Part shown: positions 33,885 to 41,134 of the stretch, piece after piece
Numbering within the stretch: the first letter of the stretch is position 1
How the letters are laid out: each line of letters opens with the position of its first letter
Source: Actinomadura sp. NAK00032
Lineage (GTDB): Bacteria; Actinomycetota; Actinomycetes; Streptosporangiales; Streptosporangiaceae
Reading direction: 5' to 3'
Length of the DNA: 64,000 nt
NCBI RefSeq assembly: GCF_013364275.1
Contig: NZ_CP054932.1
Coordinates: forward strand, 2,480,001 to 2,544,000
Program-made: the position numbers and the translations under genes
The notes under the pieces: generated by a model
What the model saw: the letters and a program-made list of their open reading frames with translations, nothing else
Told to the model about the DNA's origin: nothing
Database searches by the model: none

Positions 33885-35234
33885 ATGCAGTGGCATGCCC
33901 AGTACGCCTGGCTTGGCGACGGCGTGGCGGCCGACGTGCTGATCGAGGCCGACGGAGAGCGGATCACGGGCGTCGCGCCGGGCGTCCGGTCCGCCCCGTA
34001 CGCCCAGCGGCTCCCCGGCCTCACGCTCCCCGGCCTCGCCGACGCCCACTCCCACGCCTTCCACCGCGCCCTCCGCTCCCGCGTCCAGGCCCATTCCGGC
34101 ACCTTCTGGACGTGGCGGGAGCAGATGTACCAGGTCGCCGACCGGCTCGACCCCGAGTCGTACCGCGCCCTCGCCACCGCCGTCTTCGCCGAGATGGCCC
34201 TCGCCGGGATCAGCTGCGTCGGCGAGTTCCACTACCTGCACCACCGGCCCGGCGGCGCCCCCTACGCCGACCCCAACGCGATGGGCCAGGCGCTCATCGC
34301 CGCCGCCGCCGACGCCGGCATCCGGATCACCCTCCTCGACGCCTGCTACCTCACCGGCGGCATCGGCCGCCCCCTCGCCGGCCCGCAGCTGCGCTTCGGC
34401 GACGGCAGCGCCGGCAACTGGGCGCGGCGCGTCGACAGCCTCTACGAGCAGACCGACAAGGCGGGGCGGCTGCACGCCCGCGTCGGCGCCGCGATCCACT
34501 CGGTCCGGGCGGTGCCCCGCGAGCAGCTCCGCGCGGTCGCGTCCTGGGCGAAGGAGCACCGGGCGCCGCTGCACGTGCACCTGTCCGAGCAGCCCGCCGA
34601 GAACGAGGCGTGCCTGGACGCCTACGGCATGACCCCGGCCCGGCTGCTCGCCGAGGCGGGCGCGCTCGGCGCGCTCACCACCGCCGTCCACGCCACGCAC
34701 CTCACCGACGAGGACATCGGCCTCCTCGGGACGACGATGACCGGCGTCTGCATGTGCCCGACCACCGAACGCGACCTCGCCGACGGCATCGGCCCCGCCC
34801 GCGCGCTGGCCGGCGCGGGCTCGCCGATCTGCCTCGGCTCCGACCAGCACGCCGTCATCGACCTGTTCGAGGAGGCCCGCGCCGTCGAGCTGGACGAGCG
34901 GCTGCGCACCCGCGCCCGCGGCCACTGGACGGCCGGCGAACTGCTCGCCGCCGCCACGTCCAACGGCCACTACGGGCTCGGCTGGCCCGAGGCGGGCCGG
35001 CTGGAACCGGGCGCGTACGCCGACCTGGTCACCGTCGACCTCGACTCCGTCCGCACCGCCGGCGCCGCCCCGGGCCACGCCGCCGAGGCCGCCGTCTTCG
35101 CCGCCACCGCCGCCGACGTCCGGCACGTCGTCGTCTCCGGCCGGCCCATCGTCCACGACGGCCGCCACCTCCTCGTCGACGACGTCCCCGCCGCCCTCAC
35201 CGAGGCCATCACCGACGTCACCAGGCCCGGCTGA
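33885..35234 (+). CDS. hutF: Formimidoylglutamate deiminase HutF
   Basis: A 449-residue metal-dependent amidohydrolase that converts N-formimidoyl-glutamate to N-formylglutamate and ammonia. PGLADAHSHAFHRALRSR contains the His-x-His metal site; AAIHSVRAVP, LHVHLSEQPAENEAC, VHATHLT and LGSDQHAVIDLFEEAR carry the remaining His and Asp ligands. I start at the ATG at 33885, ten bases after the previous stop, giving MQWHAQYAWLGDG. Downstream come a different regulator and cassette rather than hutI. Confidence 0.93.
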   Translation: MQWHAQYAWLGDGVAADVLIEADGERITGVAPGVRSAPYAQRLPGLTLPGLADAHSHAFHRALRSRVQAHSGTFWTWREQMYQVADRLDPESYRALATAVFAEMALAGISCVGEFHYLHHRPGGAPYADPNAMGQALIAAAADAGIRITLLDACYLTGGIGRPLAGPQLRFGDGSAGNWARRVDSLYEQTDKAGRLHARVGAAIHSVRAVPREQLRAVASWAKEHRAPLHVHLSEQPAENEACLDAYGMTPARLLAEAGALGALTTAVHATHLTDEDIGLLGTTMTGVCMCPTTERDLADGIGPARALAGAGSPICLGSDQHAVIDLFEEARAVELDERLRTRARGHWTAGELLAAATSNGHYGLGWPEAGRLEPGAYADLVTVDLDSVRTAGAAPGHAAEAAVFAATAADVRHVVVSGRPIVHDGRHLLVDDVPAALTEAITDVTRPG

Positions 35235-35255
35235 CGGGCCGCCAGGGGCGGTCCG
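35235..35255 (+). terminator. Possible weak terminator after hutF
   Basis: CGGGCCGCC and GGCGGTCCG (35235-35255, allowing one G-T pair) form a short GC hairpin just after the hutF stop. A separate inverted repeat, CTGAGG (35267-35272) and CCTCAG (35276-35281), follows and may be an operator for the next gene. Confidence 0.35.
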
Positions 35256-35361
35256 AAGTGGTGACACTGAGGAGACCTCAGGGATAGGGGGCGGCCGGGC
35301 GGGGCCATGCGATCATGCGGTGGACGATCTTGAAGGCCGCAGCCGCACGCGTGGGGGCCCC

Positions 35362-38082
35362 ATGTTCCAGGGCAGAGCCGCCGAACGGGCCGAGGTGGAA
35401 GCGCTGGTCGCCGCCGCGCGGGGCGGGGCGGGCGGGGCCGCCGTCATCCGGGGCGAGGCCGGGATCGGCAAGACCGTGCTCCTCGACCACGCGGCGGACG
35501 CGGCGGACGGGGCGCTCGTGCTGCGCTGCGCGGGCTTCCCGCCGGAGGCCGAGCAGCCGTTCGCGTCGCTGGAGCTGATGCTGCGGCCGGTCCTCGGCCT
35601 CGGCGGACCGGAGGCCGAGCGGCTGCGCGCACTGATCGAGCCGCAGGCGGCGGCCGGCCGCGAGGACGTCTTCGCCGTGCGCCGCGCCGTCCTCGCGCTG
35701 CTGCACCGGCTCGCCGCCGACCGGCCCGTGGTCTGCCTCGTCGACGACGCCCAGTGGCTGGACGCCGCGTCGGCGGACGCGCTGGCGTACGCCGCGCGCC
35801 GCCTCGGCGCCGAACCGGCCGCCCTACTGGCCGCCGCCCGCGACGAGGGCGCGTTCGGCTCGTCCGGCCTGGCGGAGATCAGGCTGCGGCGCCTCGGCCC
35901 GGACGAGGCCGCGGCGTTCCTGCGCGGCACCGCGGCCGGCGCCGGCCTGGCACCGCCCGCGCGGGACCGCGTCCTCGCCGAGGCCGAGGGGAACCCGCTG
36001 GCGCTGCGGCTGCTGGCGACGTCCCTGTCCCCGGCCCAGCGCGCGGGGTGCGTCAACCCGTTCACGTTCCACGACGGCGCCTCCCCGGTCGGGGGAACGC
36101 TCCAGGCCGAGCTGTGCGCCCGGCTCGGCACGCTCCCGCCCCCGACCCGGGCGCTGCTGCTCCTGGCCGCCGCGGACGACACCCGCGACACCGCCCGCGT
36201 CACGGGCGCCGCGGCGAGCGTCGGCGCGACCGTCGCCGACTTCGCGCCCGCCGAGCGCGCCGGGCTGCTGGCGGCGACGCGGACGACCATCGCGTTCGCG
36301 CATCCGCTGGTCCGGGCCGTCGCCTACCACCGGGCGACGCCGTCCGAGCGGCGGGCCGCCCACCGGGCGCTCGCCGACAGCGCGGGCGCCGCGCACCCCG
36401 AGGCGCGCACCTGGCACCTGGCCGCCGCGTCCCTGGGGTACCAGGCGGACGTCGCGGCCGAGCTGGAGCGCGCCGGAGCGTGCTCGGGGGACCGGCGCGC
36501 CTACGTCTGCCACGCGCGGGCGGCCGAGCTGACCGCCGGGGAGCGGGCCCGCGCCCGCCGGCTCGCCGCCGCGGCCCGCGCCGCCTGCGCGGCGGGCCTG
36601 TTCGACGGGGCGCGGGACCTGGTCGCGCGCGCCCGCAGGCTCGCCGCCGACCCGCTGACGCGGGCCGAGCTGGCGCGGGCCGGCGCGGTCGCGGAGGCCG
36701 AGTGCGGCTCGCCGCGCCGCGCCGCGCGGGCGCTGGTCGCCGGGGCCGCGCCGCTCGCCGGGCTCGATCCCGCCGGCGCCGCGCTGCTGCTCGCCGACGC
36801 CGCCCGGTGCGGCTGGCACGCCGGCGACGCCCGGCTCACCCGGGAGGCGCTGGACGCGCTCGGCGCCCTCCCGCTGCCGCCGGGCTCCGCGCTGGCCCGG
36901 CTGCCGGCCGCGATCGACGCGGCGACGGACGCGGCGGACGCCGCCGGGCGGCTCGCCGACCTGCGGCGCTCGTTACCGGACGAGCTGAGCCGCCGGCTCA
37001 CCGCGTCCACCATCGCGTTCGCGGACGGCGCCCCCGGCGCGCACGAGGCGGCCGCGCGGTTCGCGCGGGACTGCCGCACCGAGGCCGGGCGGCTGCCCTA
37101 CGCGCTCCAGGTCCTCGCCCACGCCCTGATCGGGCGGGGCCTGCACCGCGAGGCGCGGAAGGCGGCCGAGGAGGGGCTGCGGCTGGCGGGCGACGCCGGT
37201 GCGCGGTCGCGCTCGGCCCACCTGAGCTGCCTGCTCGGCTGGCTCGCCGCGGTGGAGGGCGACGGGAAGCGCTGCGCGGACCTGGTCGCCGCCGGCCTGG
37301 AGCAGGCCCGCGCCGAGGACATCGCGCCGACCGCCTCCCTCGGGACGTGGGCGCTCGGGCTGCTCGACCTCGGCGCCGGTCGGCACGCCGAGGCGCTGGC
37401 CCGGCTGGAGGAGCTCCCCGAGGAGGTGCCCGCGGCGGGCCCGGCCGCGAGCGCCGCCCGCCAGGCGGCCGACCGCGTCGAGGCGGCGGTGCGCGCCGGG
37501 CGGCCGGACCGGGCGGCGCGCCCGCTCGCCCTGCTCGACCACCGCGCGGCCCGGGACGCGTCCCCGGACGTGCGGGCGCTGGCCGCGCGGTGCCGCGCCC
37601 AGCTCGCCGCCGGCGCGGCGGCGGAACGACATTTCGTGAACGCGGTGGAACTGCTGCGGAACGGCAACGCCTATGAGCGTGCCCGCACCGGTCTGCTGTA
37701 CGGGGAATGGCTGCGCAGGGAGCGCCGCAGAGCAGCCGCGCGGACGCATTTGAGCAACGCGCTCGAATTGTTTGAGGAATTGGGCTCCGGTGCTTGGGCC
37801 GAGCGCGCGCGGGCGGAGCTCGGAGCTTGCGGAACGCGCCCGGCGGACGCCCCGGAAACGGTGCTCGCCGGCCTCACCCACCAGGAGTCGCAGATCGTCC
37901 GGCTCGCCGCGGCCGGCGCCAGCAACCGGGAGATAGCCGACCGGCTGTTCCTCAGCCCGCGGACCGTCGGCAACCACCTCTACCGCGCGTATCCCAAGCT
38001 CGGCGTCCGGACCCGGGGCGAACTCGGCGGCCTGGACCTGGACGCCCCCGCCGCGCCGCGCGAGCGGCCCGCCGCCGAATGA
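35362..38082 (+). CDS. LAL-type LuxR-family regulator
   Basis: A 906-residue large ATP-binding regulator. Walker A at GEAGIGKTVLL, Walker B at VVCLVDDAQWLD, a long helical, TPR-like Ala/Arg-rich centre, and a C-terminal LuxR helix-turn-helix (LTHQESQIVRLAAAGASNRE, then LFLSPRTVGNHLYRAYPKLG). The ATG at 35362 gives the usual MFQGRAAERAEVEAL start; a GTG at 35320 is in frame. It is the first gene of the block separating hutF from hutI, and its position directly before the Mau-like cassette suggests it is the activator. The stretch before the HTH (37620-37800) uses noticeably less GC-rich codons. Confidence 0.88.
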   Translation: MFQGRAAERAEVEALVAAARGGAGGAAVIRGEAGIGKTVLLDHAADAADGALVLRCAGFPPEAEQPFASLELMLRPVLGLGGPEAERLRALIEPQAAAGREDVFAVRRAVLALLHRLAADRPVVCLVDDAQWLDAASADALAYAARRLGAEPAALLAAARDEGAFGSSGLAEIRLRRLGPDEAAAFLRGTAAGAGLAPPARDRVLAEAEGNPLALRLLATSLSPAQRAGCVNPFTFHDGASPVGGTLQAELCARLGTLPPPTRALLLLAAADDTRDTARVTGAAASVGATVADFAPAERAGLLAATRTTIAFAHPLVRAVAYHRATPSERRAAHRALADSAGAAHPEARTWHLAAASLGYQADVAAELERAGACSGDRRAYVCHARAAELTAGERARARRLAAAARAACAAGLFDGARDLVARARRLAADPLTRAELARAGAVAEAECGSPRRAARALVAGAAPLAGLDPAGAALLLADAARCGWHAGDARLTREALDALGALPLPPGSALARLPAAIDAATDAADAAGRLADLRRSLPDELSRRLTASTIAFADGAPGAHEAAARFARDCRTEAGRLPYALQVLAHALIGRGLHREARKAAEEGLRLAGDAGARSRSAHLSCLLGWLAAVEGDGKRCADLVAAGLEQARAEDIAPTASLGTWALGLLDLGAGRHAEALARLEELPEEVPAAGPAASAARQAADRVEAAVRAGRPDRAARPLALLDHRAARDASPDVRALAARCRAQLAAGAAAERHFVNAVELLRNGNAYERARTGLLYGEWLRRERRRAAARTHLSNALELFEELGSGAWAERARAELGACGTRPADAPETVLAGLTHQESQIVRLAAAGASNREIADRLFLSPRTVGNHLYRAYPKLGVRTRGELGGLDLDAPAAPRERPAAE

Positions 38083-38100
38083 GCACTCCCGCGGAGCCGG

Positions 38101-38117
38101 TTGAGCATCCGACTCAA
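38101..38117. promoter_or_regulatory. Inverted repeat upstream of the Mau-like cassette
   Basis: TTGAG (38101-38105) and CTCAA (38113-38117) form a 5-bp inverted repeat with a 7-bp spacer about 24 bp upstream of the -35 box. A LuxR-type site is possible. Confidence 0.3.
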
Positions 38118-38140
38118 TTCCGGCCCGGCCGCCGACAGCG

Positions 38141-38169
38141 TTGACTCCTTGATCAAGCCGGGTTAAAAA
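38141..38169 (+). promoter_or_regulatory. Promoter of the Mau-like cassette with embedded palindrome
   Basis: TTGACT (38141-38146) and TTAAAA (38163-38168) form a -35/-10 pair with a 16-bp spacer (17 if TAAAAA is used), one of the best promoter matches in the window. The perfect palindrome CTTGATCAAG (38148-38157) sits between them, a position where a bound protein would block RNA polymerase. Confidence 0.6.
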
Positions 38170-38221
38170 GAGCGTATCGAAAGCTCCCACTTCCCCGCTT
38201 CTTCACGAGGTCGTCCTCAGC

Positions 38222-38761
38222 ATGGCTGCAAACGATTCCGTCCTCGTCGTCGTCAATTCATCCGCGGCCGCCGTATTGTTCGTCGCGGGCGTCTCCAAAA
38301 TGGTTTCTCCGGCCCAGCTCGGCCGGGCGCTGAACGCGCTCTTCCGGCGCTCGGGCGACGGGTTCACCGGCGGCCACGTCCGGGCGTTCGCGGCGGTGGA
38401 GATCCTCGCCGCGCTGGCCCTGACCGGCACCGCCACCCGCCCGGCCGGCGCCTGGGCGGTGGGCGCGCTCGGCGCGAGCTTCGCGGCGGCCGGCGTCCTC
38501 GGCGCCGTCCGCGGCGGCGGCGCCGTCTGCGGCTGCCTCGGCGCGGCGGGCGGCCGGCCGCTCGGCTGGTTCAACGTGCTCGCCGGGGCGCTGCTCATGG
38601 CCGTCCCCGCGGTGAACCTGGCCGCCGCGGCGCCCGGTTCCGCCGCCGCGTACTTCTTCCAGTCCGGCACCGGGCTGGCGTCCGGCGCGCTGCTGGTGTG
38701 CGGGTGGGCGCACCGCGGCCTCGTCACGGACCTCACCCGGCCCCTCCCGGCCTCGCGATAG
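38222..38761 (+). CDS. MauE/DoxX-like membrane protein
   Basis: A 179-residue protein with four hydrophobic helices. VLFVAGVSKMVSP in helix 1 and CGCLGAAGGRPLGWFNVLAG fit the methylamine-utilisation MauE family (PF07291), whose conserved Cys-x-Cys is thought to take part in disulfide formation for MauA. Here it heads a cassette with a thioredoxin-like MauD relative and an exported Cys-rich peptide, consistent with a role as the membrane electron acceptor for disulfide formation. Its ATG at 38222 follows a weak GAGG. Confidence 0.78.
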   Translation: MAANDSVLVVVNSSAAAVLFVAGVSKMVSPAQLGRALNALFRRSGDGFTGGHVRAFAAVEILAALALTGTATRPAGAWAVGALGASFAAAGVLGAVRGGGAVCGCLGAAGGRPLGWFNVLAGALLMAVPAVNLAAAAPGSAAAYFFQSGTGLASGALLVCGWAHRGLVTDLTRPLPASR

Positions 38762-38777
38762 ACGGAGGAACACCCCC

Positions 38778-39341
38778 ATGATGGAAGTCTTCTTCGGCGC
38801 CGTGCTGCTCGTGCTCGTCGCGGCAGTCGTGCTGCTGTTCGCGATGCTCGGCGAGCTGAGCTCGCGGCTGCCGACCGAGCGGGAGACCGCCGCCGACCGC
38901 GACCCGGCGATCTGGCCGCTGGACGACGCGCGGCTCGGCACCGAGCCGGGCCGCTGGCCGGCCGAACTCGCCGGCCTCACCGGACCCGGCACCGACATCG
39001 ACGCCGCCCGGACCGTCCTCGTCCTCAGCACCGCCTGCTCGACCTGCAAGGACGTCGCCCAGCAGCTGTCGGACGAGCTGGACAAGGGCGCCGAGGGCGA
39101 CATGGCCGTGGTCGTCTCCACGGCGGAGCGTGCGCGCGGCGACCGCTTCGTCCAGCAGTACGGGCTGCACCGCCTCGCGCACTACGTCGACGAGGGCGGC
39201 AGCTGGGTCGCCGACGAGTTCAACGTCCGGATGAGCCCGACCGCACTGGTCATCCGCGGCGGGCGGCTGGAGTCGGCCCTCGTCTTCCAGGACGTCCAGG
39301 CCCTCAGGACGAGGGTCAACGAACCGAAGGGAGTGTCATGA
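38778..39341 (+). CDS. MauD-like membrane-anchored thioredoxin-fold protein
   Basis: A 187-residue protein with one N-terminal helix (VLLVLVAAVVLLFAMLGELS) ending in LGELSSRLP, as in MauD relatives. The remainder is a thioredoxin fold facing outward; the redox motif is STACSTCKDVA (Cys-Ser-Thr-Cys), and the cis-Pro loop is MSPTALVI. It probably oxidises or isomerises disulfides in the product of the next gene. ATG at 38778 with GGAGGAA at 38764-38770; its stop overlaps the next ATG (ATGA). Confidence 0.8.
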   Translation: MMEVFFGAVLLVLVAAVVLLFAMLGELSSRLPTERETAADRDPAIWPLDDARLGTEPGRWPAELAGLTGPGTDIDAARTVLVLSTACSTCKDVAQQLSDELDKGAEGDMAVVVSTAERARGDRFVQQYGLHRLAHYVDEGGSWVADEFNVRMSPTALVIRGGRLESALVFQDVQALRTRVNEPKGVS

Positions 39342-39685
39342 CCACCACGACGGAGCACCGCGCGCGGGGCGACGCGGGAGGCCGCGCCGGCGGCCGGGTG
39401 GGGCGGGCGACCGGGAGGTGGGCCCGGCGCGGGTTCCTCGGCGCGCTCGGCGCCGGCGGGCTGACCGCCGCCTCGGCGGTGTTCGGCCGGTCCGAGCCCG
39501 CCTACGCCATCTGCAAGCAGAACTGCTGCAACCTCGCGGTCTGCCCCAACATCTCCATCAACACCTGCCGCAACAACATGGACTACCTGTGGGGCTGCGC
39601 CATGAGCGCCTACCTGCACTGCTCCTGCTGCGAGGCCTACTACAGCGGCAAGCAGCACTCGGCCTACGAGTGCCGCTACAGCTAA
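39338..39685 (+). CDS. Tat-exported cysteine-rich peptide of unknown function
   Basis: A 115-residue precursor of a family I do not recognise. A long leader ends in a Tat-type signal: twin arginine in ARRGFLGALGAGG, a hydrophobic region, and AYA before the probable cleavage at residue 57. The predicted mature part is 58 residues with 10 Cys (mature positions 2, 6, 7, 12, 20, 30, 38, 40, 41, 55), enough for five disulfides. There is a single Trp (in YLWGC), so a tryptophan tryptophylquinone as in the methylamine dehydrogenase light chain cannot form. A length and leader reminiscent of MauA, plus MauE- and MauD-like partners, suggest common maturation logic with a different product. Confidence 0.8.
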   Translation: MTTTTEHRARGDAGGRAGGRVGRATGRWARRGFLGALGAGGLTAASAVFGRSEPAYAICKQNCCNLAVCPNISINTCRNNMDYLWGCAMSAYLHCSCCEAYYSGKQHSAYECRYS

Positions 39686-39695
39686 CGGGCCGCGC

Positions 39696-39755
39696 GTGGT
39701 CACCTGGGTGGTGCTCGGCGGGATCGGCGCGGTCCTGCACATCCTGAGCCCTTGA
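39696..39755 (+). CDS. Possible 19-residue hydrophobic microprotein
   Basis: GTG at 39696 to TGA at 39755 encodes VVTWVVLGGIGAVLHILSP, which is entirely membrane-like. It fits exactly into the 79-bp gap between the Cys-rich peptide and the next membrane protein gene. No good ribosome site is visible, so it may be chance or a translational coupling element. Confidence 0.3.
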   Translation: MVTWVVLGGIGAVLHILSP

Positions 39756-39764
39756 GGCCGGTCC

Positions 39765-40349
39765 ATGGCCGGAGTCTCCGGCCCGCTGCTGCGCCGCCGT
39801 CCGGCGGACGGCGCGCGCTTCCTGACCGGCCTCACCGCCGGCGGCGTCCTCGCCGGGCTGCTCGTGGCGCTGCTGCTGTACGTGGTGGGGCGCGGGGTGC
39901 ACGAGGTCCTGCCGGAGGGCGCGCGGGTGCTCGCCCTGGCCGCGGTGGCGCTCGGGTTCGGGCTCGCCGACCTGGCGGGCCGGACGCCGCATGTGTGGCG
40001 GCAGGTCCCGCAGCAGCTCGTGCACCGGCTGCCGCCGGGGTCGCGCGGCGTGGCCTGGGGCTTCGACCTCGGCCTGCTCGTGACGACGCAGAAGGCGGTG
40101 TCGCTGGTGTGGGTCGCCGTCGCCGCGGTGGTGCTGCTGGACCCGTGGACGGCCGCACCGGTCATGGTCGGCATGGCGCTGCTGTCCAACCTCAGCGTCG
40201 CGGTGGGGAGCCTGCGCTTCACGCCCGCGATGGTCGACATGGGAACGAGAAGGCAACGGCTATGGCTGAGATCGATTCGCGCCCTGTCCGGGACGGCCCT
40301 GGTGTCGCTGGCGGTGGTGACGGCGGTGACGGCGCTCCAGACGCCGTGA
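39765..40349 (+). CDS. Five-helix membrane protein of the Mau-like cassette
   Basis: A 194-residue protein with about five hydrophobic segments (roughly 19-45, 52-72, 98-125, 129-150, 172-190). WGFDLGLLVTTQKAVSLVWV in the third segment recalls, weakly, MauF/CcdA-like proteins, but there is no Cys pair, so I do not assign it. It could receive electrons, export or anchor the peptide. ATG at 39765; its TGA overlaps the GTG of the next gene. Confidence 0.65.
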   Translation: MAGVSGPLLRRRPADGARFLTGLTAGGVLAGLLVALLLYVVGRGVHEVLPEGARVLALAAVALGFGLADLAGRTPHVWRQVPQQLVHRLPPGSRGVAWGFDLGLLVTTQKAVSLVWVAVAAVVLLDPWTAAPVMVGMALLSNLSVAVGSLRFTPAMVDMGTRRQRLWLRSIRALSGTALVSLAVVTAVTALQTP

Positions 40350-40702
40350 CCGGCGGCGTCATCGTGGTCACGAGGTTCGAGTGCCCGAGCCTGTGGGCGC
40401 TGCTCCTCGTGCTCGTCCTGCACAAGCGGCTCGCGCGGGACGTGCGGCGGGACGCGACCGGGTTCCTCGGGTCGTCGCTGATGGTCGCCTGGCGCGCCCG
40501 GACGCTGCTCAACGTGTCGCTCTGGCAGGACATGGAGGGCGTCCACTCGATGGGGCGCGTGCGCCGGCACGTGGACGCGACGCGGGTGCCGTCGAGGCTG
40601 GGCGTCGCCACGTCCGGCGGGATCTTCTCCTACGCCGGCGACTGGAAGCGGGTGATGTTCGGGATCGACTGCGAGGGCGTCTCGCCCGTCCGCCCCCTCT
40701 GA
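40346..40702 (+). CDS. Small protein, possibly ferredoxin-fold (DUF3291-like)
   Basis: A 118-residue product starting with GTG at 40346, overlapping the previous stop by 4 nt. VIVVTRFECPSLWALLLVLV, then RDATGFLGSSLMVAWRARTL and LLNVSLWQDMEGVHSM resemble the strand-helix pattern of dimeric alpha/beta-barrel proteins of the DUF3291/monooxygenase type. The similarity is by pattern only. No signal or membrane helix is certain. Function in the cassette is unknown. Confidence 0.55.
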   Translation: MTGGVIVVTRFECPSLWALLLVLVLHKRLARDVRRDATGFLGSSLMVAWRARTLLNVSLWQDMEGVHSMGRVRRHVDATRVPSRLGVATSGGIFSYAGDWKRVMFGIDCEGVSPVRPL

Positions 40703-40732
40703 CCAACCACACATACGAGAAAGGACGGTCAC

Positions 40733-41038
40733 ATGAGCTCGGACTACTACCTGCCGACCGACCACGGGTACGCGGTCGTGCAGGACATGGAGGACGGAAC
40801 GAAGAAGGTGATGGTGTGCGACTCCGTCGTCGGCGGTGAGGCGCAGAACGTCTACGCCATCCACTTCAAGTGCACGTCGCTGCGCGTCGGGCCCGGCGTG
40901 CGGATGGAGCACGTCTCCGGCGGCAGCCACACCCGGCAGGTCGTCGAGGTCTTCTCCGAGCAGCGCGGAGTCGTCGACCTGCGCGCGCCCGCGCGCGGCA
41001 CCGCCCCCCTCCTGGAGGCCGACGCGCGCCGCCGCTGA
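40733..41038 (+). CDS. Small hypothetical protein, last gene of the Mau-like cassette
   Basis: A 101-residue protein that I do not recognise. It is acidic and mixed in composition at the N-terminus (SSDYYLPTDHGYAVVQDMED), has two Cys (MVCDSV, FKCTS), no helix for the membrane, and an Ala/Arg-rich C-terminus. An AGAAAGGA ribosome site lies just before the ATG at 40733. It is followed by the strong terminator at 41046. Confidence 0.55.
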   Translation: MSSDYYLPTDHGYAVVQDMEDGTKKVMVCDSVVGGEAQNVYAIHFKCTSLRVGPGVRMEHVSGGSHTRQVVEVFSEQRGVVDLRAPARGTAPLLEADARRR

Positions 41039-41045
41039 CGGCCCG

Positions 41046-41079
41046 CGCGGTGCCGGCGCCCGCCGGCGCCGGCACCGCG
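41046..41079 (+). terminator. Strong terminator closing the Mau-like cassette
   Basis: CGCGGTGCCGGCGCC (41046-41060) pairs perfectly with GGCGCCGGCACCGCG (41065-41079) across a 4-nt loop. It lies 7 nt after the last cassette gene and 55 nt before hutI. A 13-bp direct repeat GCACCGCGTGAGA follows at 41072-41084 and 41112-41124. Confidence 0.85.
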
Positions 41080-41134
41080 TGAGACGCGGCCGTACCGGGT
41101 GGGACGCCGCCGCACCGCGTGAGATGCTGCCCTG

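Noticed and set aside
39338-39685. Identification of the Cys-rich peptide as the methylamine dehydrogenase light chain (MauA)
   Set aside because: Only one Trp in the mature part, so TTQ cannot form; 10 Cys rather than 12; the mature part is much shorter; no heavy chain, MauG or amicyanin nearby.
40346-40702. Assignment as an antibiotic-biosynthesis monooxygenase
   Set aside because: Only a loose strand/helix pattern matches; no conserved catalytic residue is known for the group, so function is left open.
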